A DNA stretch of 64,000 bases from Planctomycetota bacterium (GTDB lineage: Bacteria; Planctomycetota; UBA1135; JADKAF01). The position numbers were made by a program, and so were the translations under genes. Where the stretch lies: contig JADKAF010000001.1 of assembly GCA_016719295.1 (NCBI GenBank), positions 248,001 to 312,000 of the forward strand. The letters run 5' to 3'. The notes under the pieces were generated by a model, which was given only the letters and a program-made list of their open reading frames with translations, made no database searches and was not told the DNA's origin. Shown here piece by piece: positions 34,049 to 43,124 of this stretch (its first letter is position 1; the number at the start of each line of letters is the position of its first letter).

Positions 34049-36948
34049 CGGCCTTTCTCCCGCTTCTCGTCGTCCTGCCCCTCGTTCCGCGCGCCATCCT
34101 TGCGCTCTTGCTCGCCCGGCGGGATCTCGCCGCCTCCGCCGCCGAGCGAGACGCGCCACTCGATCTTCTGCGGCTCGTCGCCGCCGAGCAGATCGGCGTA
34201 GCGCTCGAGGCGCATCGCGCTGCGCGAGAGGACGAAGCGATAGCCGCCGACGGTGAGGTGGTCGAGGCGCAGCTCGCCTCCGCGGATCGTCGCGCGAGGC
34301 GTGCCGTCGCGGAAGGGCACCGGTGCGCCGGTCGCGTCGTAGATCTCGAGGTTCACCGGCTGCACCAAGCGCTCGCCGCTCTCGTTCCGCAGGAGCAGCT
34401 CGGCCAGGGCTGCGCGAGGGAGGCGGATCTCCACCTGCTCGCCTTCGGCGGAGGAGAGGATCTCGCGTTGCCGCACGACGCCGAGCGCGAAGCCGGGAGC
34501 CGTCGCCTCGAAGTCGTAGCGCCCTTCGGGCAGACCGTCGAAGCTCACGCGGCCCTGCATGTCGGCATGCGCCTCGCGCGCGGCGCCGATGGGGGTGTTG
34601 GGACCGCCGCCGGTCGCGGCTTGGAGCTTCGCGCGCACGCGCGATCCGCTCACCGCTTGGCCTAGATCGTCGAGCACGGCGACGGCTAGCTTCGCCGTGC
34701 GCAGCAGGATCTCGAGCTCGAGCTCCTGCGCTTCCTGCAGCTCGAGGTGATCGACCCACAGCAGCGCCTCGCCGCTCTGCGCGCGCACCTCGAGATCGAG
34801 GTCGCCGGCTCCGGCGATCTCGAGGCGGAAGCGGCCTTCGGCATCGGTGAGCGCCGCGACCTCGACGCCCGACTCGAACAAGATCCCGATCACCGCAAGC
34901 CCCGCTCGCGGGCCGCTCGCATCGCGAACGACGCCCTTCACCTGCGCGATGGGAACGCGCGGCAGGTTCATGTCGAAGAGCTTCTCGGGCTGCTCGGCCT
35001 CGAGATCGACGGTGAACTCGTACTCTTCGTCGAAGGCGAAGCGGTCGTCGTCCTCGATCGGATGGGAGAAGCGCTCCGCGGAGAAGGTGTTCGAGCGCAG
35101 GCCCTGCAGCGGAAAGAGCTCGTAGCTCTCGTCGAGCGGCAAGCCATCGAAGGCGTAGGCGCCGTCTTCGCCGGTCGTGGTGCGGCGCTGGAAATCGAGT
35201 CCGGCGGTGCGGATCCACACCTGCAGCGGCCTCGGCGGCGGAGCGCCGCCGATGGTCACGCGGCCGTGGAGCCGCCCGCCGCGCGACAGGACGTAGTCCT
35301 GCGTCAAGCCCGCGGGCGGCACGAGCAGAACCTGATCGAGGAGCGGCGCGAAGCCCTCCTTCTCGAGGTCGATCTCGAAGTCGCCGCCGCCGGCGGCGCC
35401 GCAGCTCGCGCTGCCATCGACGGCGCTGCGCAGCGCGAGCACGTCGCCGGCGCGCGTCACGCGCACGAGAGCGCCGGCGACCGGAGCGCCGGCTTCGTCG
35501 ACGATGCGCAAGCGCAAGCGCGCCTCCGCATCGAAGCGCAGCCGCACGATCTGCGGCTCCTCCGCGGACGGATCGATCTCGATCGGCTCGCTCCGCGCGG
35601 CGAAGCGTTCGCCGCAGCGCGCGCTCACGCGATACCAGGAGCGCGGATCGAGCGCGCCGGTCTCAAAGCCGCCGTTCGCCTTCTCGAGGCGCGCGAGCGA
35701 GGGGTCCACGGGCCGGAAGAGGCTCGGGTTCGGAGCTTGATCCGACTTGATCGCGCTCTCCAGCGCGAGGGACGGCTCGCTGCCGTCACCGCCCTCGAGC
35801 AAGACGCGCAGACGAGCTCCGCGCGTGAGGACGAGGCGTTGCTCGGAGGCGTCGTAGCTCGCGCTCTGCTGCGTCGCGCTCAGAAAGCGCCGGTCGTCCA
35901 CGGCGAGCCAATAGCCGCGCTCGGGATCGGGCGAGAGGATGCGGAAGCGCCCCTCGGCGTCGCTGCGCGCGGTCTCGCGCTCGAGGTCCAGAGCAGGGCT
36001 CGGCCGGGGCTCGTATCGAACGGCGATCCCCGCGAGCGGACGGCCCGAGGCATCCTCGACGCGACCCTCGAGCGGCGGCGCGGCGCGCAGGCGAACGCGA
36101 TAGCCCTCGCGCGCCTCGGCGCCGGAGAGGCCGATCATCTCGAGCAGCCGCGTCGCGTAGCCTGGCGCTCGCGCGTGGATGCGGAGGAAGCCGCCGCTCA
36201 GGCCGCCGAGGCGATAACTCCCTTGCGCGTCGGTGGTCGTAGCCTGCGCTTCGAGCGCGATCTCGCTGCCCTCGAAGCTGAGCAGCGGTGTGAGCACCGC
36301 TCCCGCCACGGGTTTCCCCGTCGCTTCGTCGATGCAGACGCCGCTCAGCGACGAAGGCGTGTACAGCACCAGCGTACCGACGGGGATCAGGACTCCCGCC
36401 GCGAGCTCGATGTCGTCGAGGATCGTGGCGGCGAACTCCGGATGCGCGAGGCGCAGCGTCACCGCGTCGCCGTCCTCGACGGCGAGACCCCGCAGCGTGA
36501 ACTCGCCGTTCGCCGTGGAGCGTCCGACGCCGACGCGGCGGCGCTCGACGAGGTCGAGCGCTTCGCAGAGCACGCCGCCGACCGGAGCGCCGGCAGAGTC
36601 CGTCACGCGTCCGAAGACCCCGGTCGGGAACTCCTCGTCGAGCTCGAGCTCCAGCTCCGGATCGAGCTCGAGCTCGCGCGGATCGCGGCGACCGCTCGTG
36701 GCCGAGCTCTCGCGCTGGACCTGCGGCGTCTCGAGTGTCGTGCGCGACGCGCCTTCGCTCGCCGAGCGATCCTCGCGGAGAGCGATGGCGTTCGAGCGCG
36801 CGGCCTCGGTCGGCTCCTCGCCGCCGAGGACGAGCCAGACGAGCGGCACGCAGAGCAGCGCGAGGAGGACGAGGACCCAAGAAGCGGCGCGGCCCGCTTC
36901 CATGGGGCGCGCCGCGGCGCGCCGAGGCGACGTCGGGTGGAGATGCAT
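34045..36948 (-). CDS. Large membrane-anchored protein with carboxypeptidase-regulatory-like domains
   Basis: The 967-residue product has one N-terminal membrane helix ('WVLVLLALLCVPLVWLVLGG', residues about 24-43), an acidic linker with a Glu/Leu run ('DPELELELDEEFPTG'), and then at least seven beta-sandwich modules of the CarboxypepD_reg-like type. These recur as G-x-V-x-D-x-x-G-x-P-V/L-A-G-x followed by 'T-D-A-x-G-x-(Y/F)', for example 'GVFGRVTDSAGAPVGGVL', 'TTTDAQGSYRLGGLSGGFLR', 'GRVEDASGRPLAGIAVRYEP' and 'GVVRDASGPRAGLAVIGILF'. The C-terminal tail is charged ('ERKDGARNEGQDDEKREKGR'). Such arrays are usually structural or adhesive and face the periplasm or exterior. It is followed by a coupled lipoprotein gene. 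Confidence 0.85.
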   Translation of the reverse strand: MHLHPTSPRRAAARPMEAGRAASWVLVLLALLCVPLVWLVLGGEEPTEAARSNAIALREDRSASEGASRTTLETPQVQRESSATSGRRDPRELELDPELELELDEEFPTGVFGRVTDSAGAPVGGVLCEALDLVERRRVGVGRSTANGEFTLRGLAVEDGDAVTLRLAHPEFAATILDDIELAAGVLIPVGTLVLYTPSSLSGVCIDEATGKPVAGAVLTPLLSFEGSEIALEAQATTTDAQGSYRLGGLSGGFLRIHARAPGYATRLLEMIGLSGAEAREGYRVRLRAAPPLEGRVEDASGRPLAGIAVRYEPRPSPALDLERETARSDAEGRFRILSPDPERGYWLAVDDRRFLSATQQSASYDASEQRLVLTRGARLRVLLEGGDGSEPSLALESAIKSDQAPNPSLFRPVDPSLARLEKANGGFETGALDPRSWYRVSARCGERFAARSEPIEIDPSAEEPQIVRLRFDAEARLRLRIVDEAGAPVAGALVRVTRAGDVLALRSAVDGSASCGAAGGGDFEIDLEKEGFAPLLDQVLLVPPAGLTQDYVLSRGGRLHGRVTIGGAPPPRPLQVWIRTAGLDFQRRTTTGEDGAYAFDGLPLDESYELFPLQGLRSNTFSAERFSHPIEDDDRFAFDEEYEFTVDLEAEQPEKLFDMNLPRVPIAQVKGVVRDASGPRAGLAVIGILFESGVEVAALTDAEGRFRLEIAGAGDLDLEVRAQSGEALLWVDHLELQEAQELELEILLRTAKLAVAVLDDLGQAVSGSRVRAKLQAATGGGPNTPIGAAREAHADMQGRVSFDGLPEGRYDFEATAPGFALGVVRQREILSSAEGEQVEIRLPRAALAELLLRNESGERLVQPVNLEIYDATGAPVPFRDGTPRATIRGGELRLDHLTVGGYRFVLSRSAMRLERYADLLGGDEPQKIEWRVSLGGGGGEIPPGEQERKDGARNEGQDDEKREKGR

Positions 36949-36986
36949 GGCGCGGACAGCCTAACCGGGAAGCCGAGCTCCGGCGC

Positions 36987-38177
36987 TCAACCGCGGCGGA
37001 ACTGCTTGGCGAGATCCAGGGTCTGGCGCGCGTAGGAGGAGCCGCACTCGCCGTAGAGCACGTTGGGGCGGGCCGTCGTGCGGAAGTAACGCAGCCGGAA
37101 GACCGGCTGCCCGTCCTCGATGAGGAACGGCACGTCGTGCGCGCGCACCTCGAGGATCGCGGGAGTTCCCGCGAGCAAACCGGTCGCGGGATCGGGCGAG
37201 TGCGCGCCGAAGCCGTTGTCGAAGAAGCCGGCGTAGTTGGTGCGCAGCTCGCCGATGCCGACGTCGTACGCGACCATCTCGGCGGCGTGGTCCGGCGGCA
37301 CGAGCACGCGCTCGCGCGAGGCGAAGATGTAGAACTTCTCGGGCTCGATCACGACGCGGCCGTCGGGCGCGTAGACCGGATCGAAGAAGGGCGCCGGCTC
37401 GATGGTGCGCCGCGCCGCGAGGTCGACGACGCCGCCGTAGGCCTTCGCGCGATAGCCGATCGGGCGCGGCCGGCCGTCGGGACCGAGCGGAGCGCGCAGA
37501 CCGATGCGGAAGGTGATCGACCCGTCGGCATCGAAGACCAGGTCGCTCGGCGAGAGGGGGGCGCCTTGCGCGTCGAAGGCGAGCGGCTGGCGCGCGTACA
37601 GCGCGCGCAGCTCGGCGCCGTCGAGGGCCGATTCACCCGTGGCGAAGCGGAGCTGGCTCAGGCGATCGCCCGCGTGGACCTTGATCGGGAAGGTGCGCGG
37701 GGAGACCTCGAGATACAGCCGGCCCGAGTAGCCCGCGGGCACGTCGTCGAAGCGCGGGTTGCGATCTGTTACGAGGCGCGTGAAGAGGTCGAGGCGGCCC
37801 GTCGTGCTCTTCGGGTTCGCGCGCGCCGCCAGACCCGCGGGGAGCTCCAGGCTCTCCAGCAGCGGGATCAGGTAGATCATCCCGCACTCGAGCACGCCGC
37901 CGTTCTGGATGTCGAAGGCGTAGAGGGTCAGCTCCTCCAGCTTCTTCGTCACCGGCCCGTCGTCGGCCAGGAATCCGCAGCGCACGCGATGCACGCAGTG
38001 CCCGAGGCGCAGATCGATGCTCGCGGGCTGGAGCTGGTCGTCCTCGATCGGCCGCTCGGCGCGGAGCTGCCCCTCCGAGATGAGGCTGCGGATCTCTCGG
38101 TCGACGAGAATCCCCGCGCGGGGATCGCGCGGCGCTCCGCTGCGGGCCTTCGGTCGATCGGTCGTGGGGTCGGGCAC
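36987..38177 (-). CDS. dcd: 2'-deoxycytidine 5'-triphosphate deaminase (long form)
   Basis: Deaminates dCTP to dUTP for thymidylate synthesis. The 396-residue product is about twice the length of E. coli Dcd and matches the two-domain form (DCD_N and DCD_C) found in alphaproteobacteria and others. Motifs: 'GILVDREIRSLISEGQL', 'QLQPASIDLRLGHCVHRVRC', 'LAARANPKSTTGRLDLFTRL' and 'PRFDDVPAGYSGRLYLEVSP' in the first half; 'YAGFFDNGFG' and 'PILEVRAHDVPFLIEDGQPV'-like strands in the second. It is divergent from sucC with a 64-bp gap that must hold both promoters; no clear boxes were found. Confidence 0.9.
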   Translation of the reverse strand: MPDPTTDRPKARSGAPRDPRAGILVDREIRSLISEGQLRAERPIEDDQLQPASIDLRLGHCVHRVRCGFLADDGPVTKKLEELTLYAFDIQNGGVLECGMIYLIPLLESLELPAGLAARANPKSTTGRLDLFTRLVTDRNPRFDDVPAGYSGRLYLEVSPRTFPIKVHAGDRLSQLRFATGESALDGAELRALYARQPLAFDAQGAPLSPSDLVFDADGSITFRIGLRAPLGPDGRPRPIGYRAKAYGGVVDLAARRTIEPAPFFDPVYAPDGRVVIEPEKFYIFASRERVLVPPDHAAEMVAYDVGIGELRTNYAGFFDNGFGAHSPDPATGLLAGTPAILEVRAHDVPFLIEDGQPVFRLRYFRTTARPNVLYGECGSSYARQTLDLAKQFRRG

Positions 38178-38241
38178 GGCTTTACACTCCCGAGCCGCGG
38201 GGCTACCCTCTTCGGCTCGTTTTCCGAGCCGGACCCTCTAC

Positions 38242-39429
<1,188 letters not shown>

Positions 39430-39463
39430 AGCACGGCCAGCGGCTTCCATCCGCCACGGCGCG

Positions 39464-39523
39464 ACACGCCGCAGCCGAACACGCCGCAACCCAACAAGCC
39501 GCAACCAAGTACCGCCGCAGCCA
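39464..39523. repeat. 15-bp tandem repeat between sucC and sucD
   Basis: Units ACACGCCGCAGCCGA (39464), ACACGCCGCAACCCA (39479), ACAAGCCGCAACCAA (39494) and a diverged GTACCGCCGCAGCCA (39509). The whole 140-bp gap is poor in coding signal and fills the spacer of a two-gene operon. Confidence 0.8.
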
Positions 39524-39569
39524 GAACCGCGCCGACGACAACCCGGCGCAGCAACCGAGATAGGACGCA

Positions 39570-40472
39570 ATGGCGATCTGGATCACCGAGAACACGAAGG
39601 TCCTCTGCCAGGGATTCACCGGCAAGAACGGCACCTTCCACAGCGAGCAGGCGCTCGCCTACGGCACGAAGATGGTGGGCGGTGTCACGCCGGGCAAGGG
39701 CGGCACGACGCACCTCGGATTGCCGGTCTTCGACACGATGGCGCAAGCGGTGAAGGCCACGGGAGCCGAGGCCTCCGTGATCTATGTGCCCGCCGCGTTC
39801 GCCGCCGAGGCGATCCTGGAGGCCGTCGAAGCCGAGGTCGGGCTCATCGTGTGCATCACGGAGGGCATCCCGGTGCTGGACATGGCGCGCGTGCGCGAGG
39901 CGATGAAGGGCTCGAGCTCGCGCCTCATCGGGCCGAACTGCCCGGGCATCATCACGCCGGGTGCCGGCAAGGGCTGCAAGATCGGCATCATGCCGGCTTA
40001 CATCCACAAGCCCGGCACGATCGGCGTCGTCTCGCGCTCCGGCACGCTCACCTACGAAGCCGTCTGGCAGCTCACCTCGCTCGGCATCGGGCAGTCGACC
40101 TGCGTCGGCATCGGCGGCGATCCGATCAACGGCACGAACTTCATCGACTGCCTGCGCGCGTTCAACGACGACCCCGCGACCGAAGGCATGATCATGATCG
40201 GGGAGATCGGCGGCAGCGCCGAGGAGGAGGCCGCGGCCTTCATCCAGTCCCACGTGAAGAAGCCGGTGGTCGGCTTCATCGCCGGCGCGACGGCACCGGC
40301 GGGGCGCCGCATGGGGCACGCGGGGGCCATCATCTCGGGCGGCAAGGGGGCGGCGCAGGACAAGATCGCCGCACTCCAGCGCGCCGGCGTGCGCGTCGCC
40401 GAGAACCCGAGCGTCCTCGGCCTGCGCATGCAAGAGCTGCTCGCCGCGCGCGGGATGGCGCCCGCGCGCTGA
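39570..40472 (+). CDS. sucD: Succinyl-CoA synthetase alpha subunit
   Basis: SucD binds CoA and carries the phosphohistidine. The 300-residue product has 'CQGFTGKNGTFHSEQALAYG' (CoA-binding fold), 'GGVTPGKGGTTHLGLPVFDT', 'IGPNCPGIITPG', 'SRSGTLTYEAVWQLTSLGIG', 'CVGIGGDPINGTNFIDCL' and the active-site 'RRMGHAGAIISGGKG'. Length is slightly above normal. The ATG at 39570 fits the family start. It forms the second half of sucCD. Confidence 0.97.
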   Translation: MAIWITENTKVLCQGFTGKNGTFHSEQALAYGTKMVGGVTPGKGGTTHLGLPVFDTMAQAVKATGAEASVIYVPAAFAAEAILEAVEAEVGLIVCITEGIPVLDMARVREAMKGSSSRLIGPNCPGIITPGAGKGCKIGIMPAYIHKPGTIGVVSRSGTLTYEAVWQLTSLGIGQSTCVGIGGDPINGTNFIDCLRAFNDDPATEGMIMIGEIGGSAEEEAAAFIQSHVKKPVVGFIAGATAPAGRRMGHAGAIISGGKGAAQDKIAALQRAGVRVAENPSVLGLRMQELLAARGMAPAR

Positions 40473-40498
40473 GCGCGCGAGCGGCCTTGACCCATCCC

Positions 40499-41011
40499 AT
40501 GAGCGCTGGCGCTCCCGAGCTCCATGCGGCCGCCTTGAAGCGGCGGCTCCGCGAGCTCCCGCCGGCGGCGGCCTCCCCGCTGTGGATGGCCTACTTCGCG
40601 CTGGGGGCCCTCGTGCTCCTGTCTCCGCTGCTGCCGCTGGAGCGCGGATTCGCGGAGAGCCCGGGCTTCCTGCGCGTGCTCTCCGCGTTCGCGTTTTTCA
40701 TACTCGGCTCGTTGTCGCGTCGTGTGAGCCGCCTACAATCGCAGGCCGCCGAGATCGCCGATCTCGTCGATGGGCTGGCCCGCGAGCGCTACGGCGCCAA
40801 CTACTACGCCGTGCGCGCCGCGGTCTCCGCGCTGATCGCGGACCTACCCAGCATCGCCGACGCGACGGCCCGCGGGCACGTGGTGAAGGCGCTGCAGGAC
40901 TTGACCGGGGAAGCGCACGGCGACGACCCGGCGGCTTGGAGCGCTTGGTGGCTCGAAGCGAAGGCGTCCTTCGAGGTGTCGGCGCGACCGGTCGCCGGCA
41001 AGACCAGATGA
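40499..41011 (+). CDS. Small membrane protein with planctomycete-type C-terminal motif
   Basis: The 170-residue product has two hydrophobic segments ('WMAYFALGALVLLSPLLPL' and 'FLRVLSAFAFFILGSL') followed by a soluble helical part. The C-terminal 'LQDLTGEAHGDDPAAWSAWW' resembles the motif that ends HEAT-repeat proteins in planctomycetes, so the soluble part may be a short HEAT-like domain. It begins 26 bases after sucD and precedes tatA. Function unknown. Confidence 0.65.
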   Translation: MSAGAPELHAAALKRRLRELPPAAASPLWMAYFALGALVLLSPLLPLERGFAESPGFLRVLSAFAFFILGSLSRRVSRLQSQAAEIADLVDGLARERYGANYYAVRAAVSALIADLPSIADATARGHVVKALQDLTGEAHGDDPAAWSAWWLEAKASFEVSARPVAGKTR

Positions 41012-41033
41012 ACTCCCGCGCCGCGGCAGCGCG

Positions 41034-41300
41034 ATGGGTGAGGCGATGATTCTCGCGAAGATGCACCTGGAAGGCATGCAACACGTGGATGGACTCCTCG
41101 GGATCTTCGGCATGCCCGGCCACTGGGAGCTGCTGATCATCCTCTTCGTGGGGCTCCTCCTCTTCGGCCACCGCGTTCCCGGAGCCGCGCGCTCGCTCGG
41201 GCGCGGCATCGTCGAGTTTCGCAAGGGCTTGAAGGGCGAGGACGACGACGACAAGGGCGACCCCGACCGCTTGGAGAAGGGCGGGGAGAAGAAGGACTGA
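41034..41300 (+). CDS. tatA: Twin-arginine translocase subunit TatA/TatE
   Basis: TatA forms the pore for folded proteins. The product has the family pattern: 'FGMPGHWELLIILFVGLLLF' as the single membrane helix, the hinge 'GHRVPGAARSLGRGIVEFRK' as amphipathic helix, and an acidic/Lys-rich tail ('GEDDDDKGDPDRLEKGGEKK'). Start is uncertain: ATG codons at 41034, 41046, 41061 and 41076 are all in frame; GGTGAGG just before 41046 slightly favours that one, giving 84 residues. TatC is not in the window. Confidence 0.88.
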   Translation: MGEAMILAKMHLEGMQHVDGLLGIFGMPGHWELLIILFVGLLLFGHRVPGAARSLGRGIVEFRKGLKGEDDDDKGDPDRLEKGGEKKD

Positions 41301-41347
41301 GCGGTCTCGAGCGTCGCGGATCGGACGCGTTCGCGCCGCTCCCGAGC

Positions 41348-43093
41348 ATGCCCCTCAGCGTCGCGCTGCTCGCCGGTGGGCGCAGCCGACGGATGGGGCG
41401 CGACAAGGCGCGGCTCCTGCTCGAGGGCGTGCCGCTGGCGCGGCTCGCGTTGGACGCCGTGCTCGCGCCGCTCGGCGGCAGCGCTTGCGAAGCGCTGCTC
41501 TGCGCCGGCGAGCTCGAACGCGGCCGCGCGCTTGTCGGGCTCTGCGCTCCCGCCGCTCGGGAGCTGCCATTCCGCGCGCTCGCGGACGCCGAGCCCTTCG
41601 GCGGGTGCGGCCCGCTGGCCGGGATCCTCGCGGCGCTCCAAGCCGCGCGGGGCGATTGGGTGCTCGCGACGGCCTGCGATCGGCCTGCGATCGAGCCGGC
41701 CCTGCTGCGGCATCTCGTCGCTTTGGCTCGATCAGCGCCCGCAGGTACAGAGGCCGTCGTGCCGGCCTCGCCTCGAGGGCTGGAACCGCTGCTCGCCCTA
41801 TACCATCGCTGCGCGGTGGAACGCCTCCGCGAGACGCTCGCGGCGGGCCGCTTCGCCATCGTGGACTTCCTTCGGGGAGGCCGTATCCTCGTGTGCGAAC
41901 CCGAGATCGTGGCGCGCTTCGATCCTGAGCTGCGCTCCTTCGGCAACCTGAACACGCCGGACGACCTCGAGCGCCAGCGCTCCGGAGCGCTGGCACCTCC
42001 TCCCGATTCCCCGCCGCTTGTCGGCCCGCCTCTTGCCGCATCGCCGCGAGCGGGCGAACCTCCTCGCTCGCCCATGGAACGAGAGCGCGAAGAGATCCTG
42101 AAGCCGGTGGCCGCAGCGCTGCGCGGCGTGCCGGCGCGCATTCGCGCCGCGCTCGCGGCGCGCGAGGCGAGCGTTCAGACGATGCTGGAGCACCTCTCCC
42201 GCTACGAGGGGAAGCTGCTGCGTCCGGCGCTCGTGCTGCTCACCGCGGGGGCGGTCCGCGAGCGGGGCTCTGCGCTCGGAGCCGAGCTGCGGGCGGACGA
42301 GCTCGGCGAGGTGCTCGAGGTGGCCGCGATCGTCGAGATGGTGCACGTCGCGACGCTGGTGCACGACGACGTGATCGACGAGGCGGAGAAGCGCCGGCGC
42401 GTGCCGAGCATCAACGCGCGCTTCGGCAATCACGAGGCGGTGCTGCTCGGCGACTACATGTACGCGCGTGCGTTCCACCTGGCGACGCTGCTGGCCTCCC
42501 CGGTCTGCGCCCGCGTGCTCTCCGAGGTGACTCGCGAGCTCTGCGAGGGGCAGATCGCGGAGCTCTCCGCGTGCCGCGACTTCGGTCTCGGCGAGGAGGG
42601 CTACCTCCGCATCGCGCAAGGCAAGACCGCTTCGCTCTACGGCGCGGCGTGCCGGCTGGGCGCTTCCTACGCGGGCGCGGACGACGCCGTCGCGGGCTCC
42701 CTCGAGCGCTTCGGGCGCGATCTGGGCCTGGGGTTCCAGATCGTCGACGACTGCCTCGATCTCTCGGGCAGCGAGGAGATCGTCGGCAAATCGCTCGGCA
42801 CCGATCTCCACGAAGGCAAGATCACGCTGCCGCTGCTGCTCGCCTACGAGCGCGCGGACGCCAAGGGCCGTCGGCGCATCGAGCAGATGTACGCCGCTCC
42901 CGCCGCGGAATCCGCGCGTCATCTCGCGGAGCTGCGCGCCGAGCTGGACCTGGGGGGGGCGGTCGAAGCGGCGCTGCGCCGCGCCGACCACTTCCTGCGC
43001 CGCGCGACCGCCGCGCTGGAAGTCCTGCCCGACGGGCCGTGCCGCACGAGCCTCCTCCGCTTGCCCGAATACATCCTCTGTCGCGAGTGGTGA
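41348..43093 (+). CDS. MobA-like nucleotidyltransferase fused to polyprenyl diphosphate synthase
   Basis: One open frame of 581 residues carries two enzyme domains. Residues 1 to about 210 match MobA (molybdenum cofactor guanylyltransferase): 'LLAGGRSRRMGRDKARLL', 'FGGCGPLAGILAAL', 'ATACDRPAIEP' and the end 'SFGNLNTPDDLE'. After a Pro/Ala/Gly-rich linker, residues from about 243 match a trans-polyprenyl diphosphate synthase: 'YEGKLLRPALVLLTAG', first DDxxD 'LVHDDVIDEA', 'GDYMYARAFHLATLL', second DDxxD 'QIVDDCLDLSG' and 'LHEGKITLPLLLAYE'. No stop codon separates them. An internal ATG at 42074 begins the synthase but has no visible ribosome site. MobA serves molybdoenzymes; the synthase makes quinone side chains or bactoprenol. 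I know of no common fusion of these two. Confidence 0.85.
   Translation: MPLSVALLAGGRSRRMGRDKARLLLEGVPLARLALDAVLAPLGGSACEALLCAGELERGRALVGLCAPAARELPFRALADAEPFGGCGPLAGILAALQAARGDWVLATACDRPAIEPALLRHLVALARSAPAGTEAVVPASPRGLEPLLALYHRCAVERLRETLAAGRFAIVDFLRGGRILVCEPEIVARFDPELRSFGNLNTPDDLERQRSGALAPPPDSPPLVGPPLAASPRAGEPPRSPMEREREEILKPVAAALRGVPARIRAALAAREASVQTMLEHLSRYEGKLLRPALVLLTAGAVRERGSALGAELRADELGEVLEVAAIVEMVHVATLVHDDVIDEAEKRRRVPSINARFGNHEAVLLGDYMYARAFHLATLLASPVCARVLSEVTRELCEGQIAELSACRDFGLGEEGYLRIAQGKTASLYGAACRLGASYAGADDAVAGSLERFGRDLGLGFQIVDDCLDLSGSEEIVGKSLGTDLHEGKITLPLLLAYERADAKGRRRIEQMYAAPAAESARHLAELRAELDLGGAVEAALRRADHFLRRATAALEVLPDGPCRTSLLRLPEYILCREW
41973..41994. other. 22-bp perfect palindrome at the MobA/linker junction
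   Basis: The arms GCCAGCGCTCC (41973-41983) and GGAGCGCTGGC (41984-41994) are exact reverse complements with no loop. It lies inside the fused reading frame, right after the MobA domain end. It could form a hairpin in RNA or bind a protein as a dimer. No T-run follows, so it is not a standard terminator. Confidence 0.75.
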
Positions 43094-43124
43094 GCACTCG
43101 TCCCCGCCGATCGGATCCCCGCGC

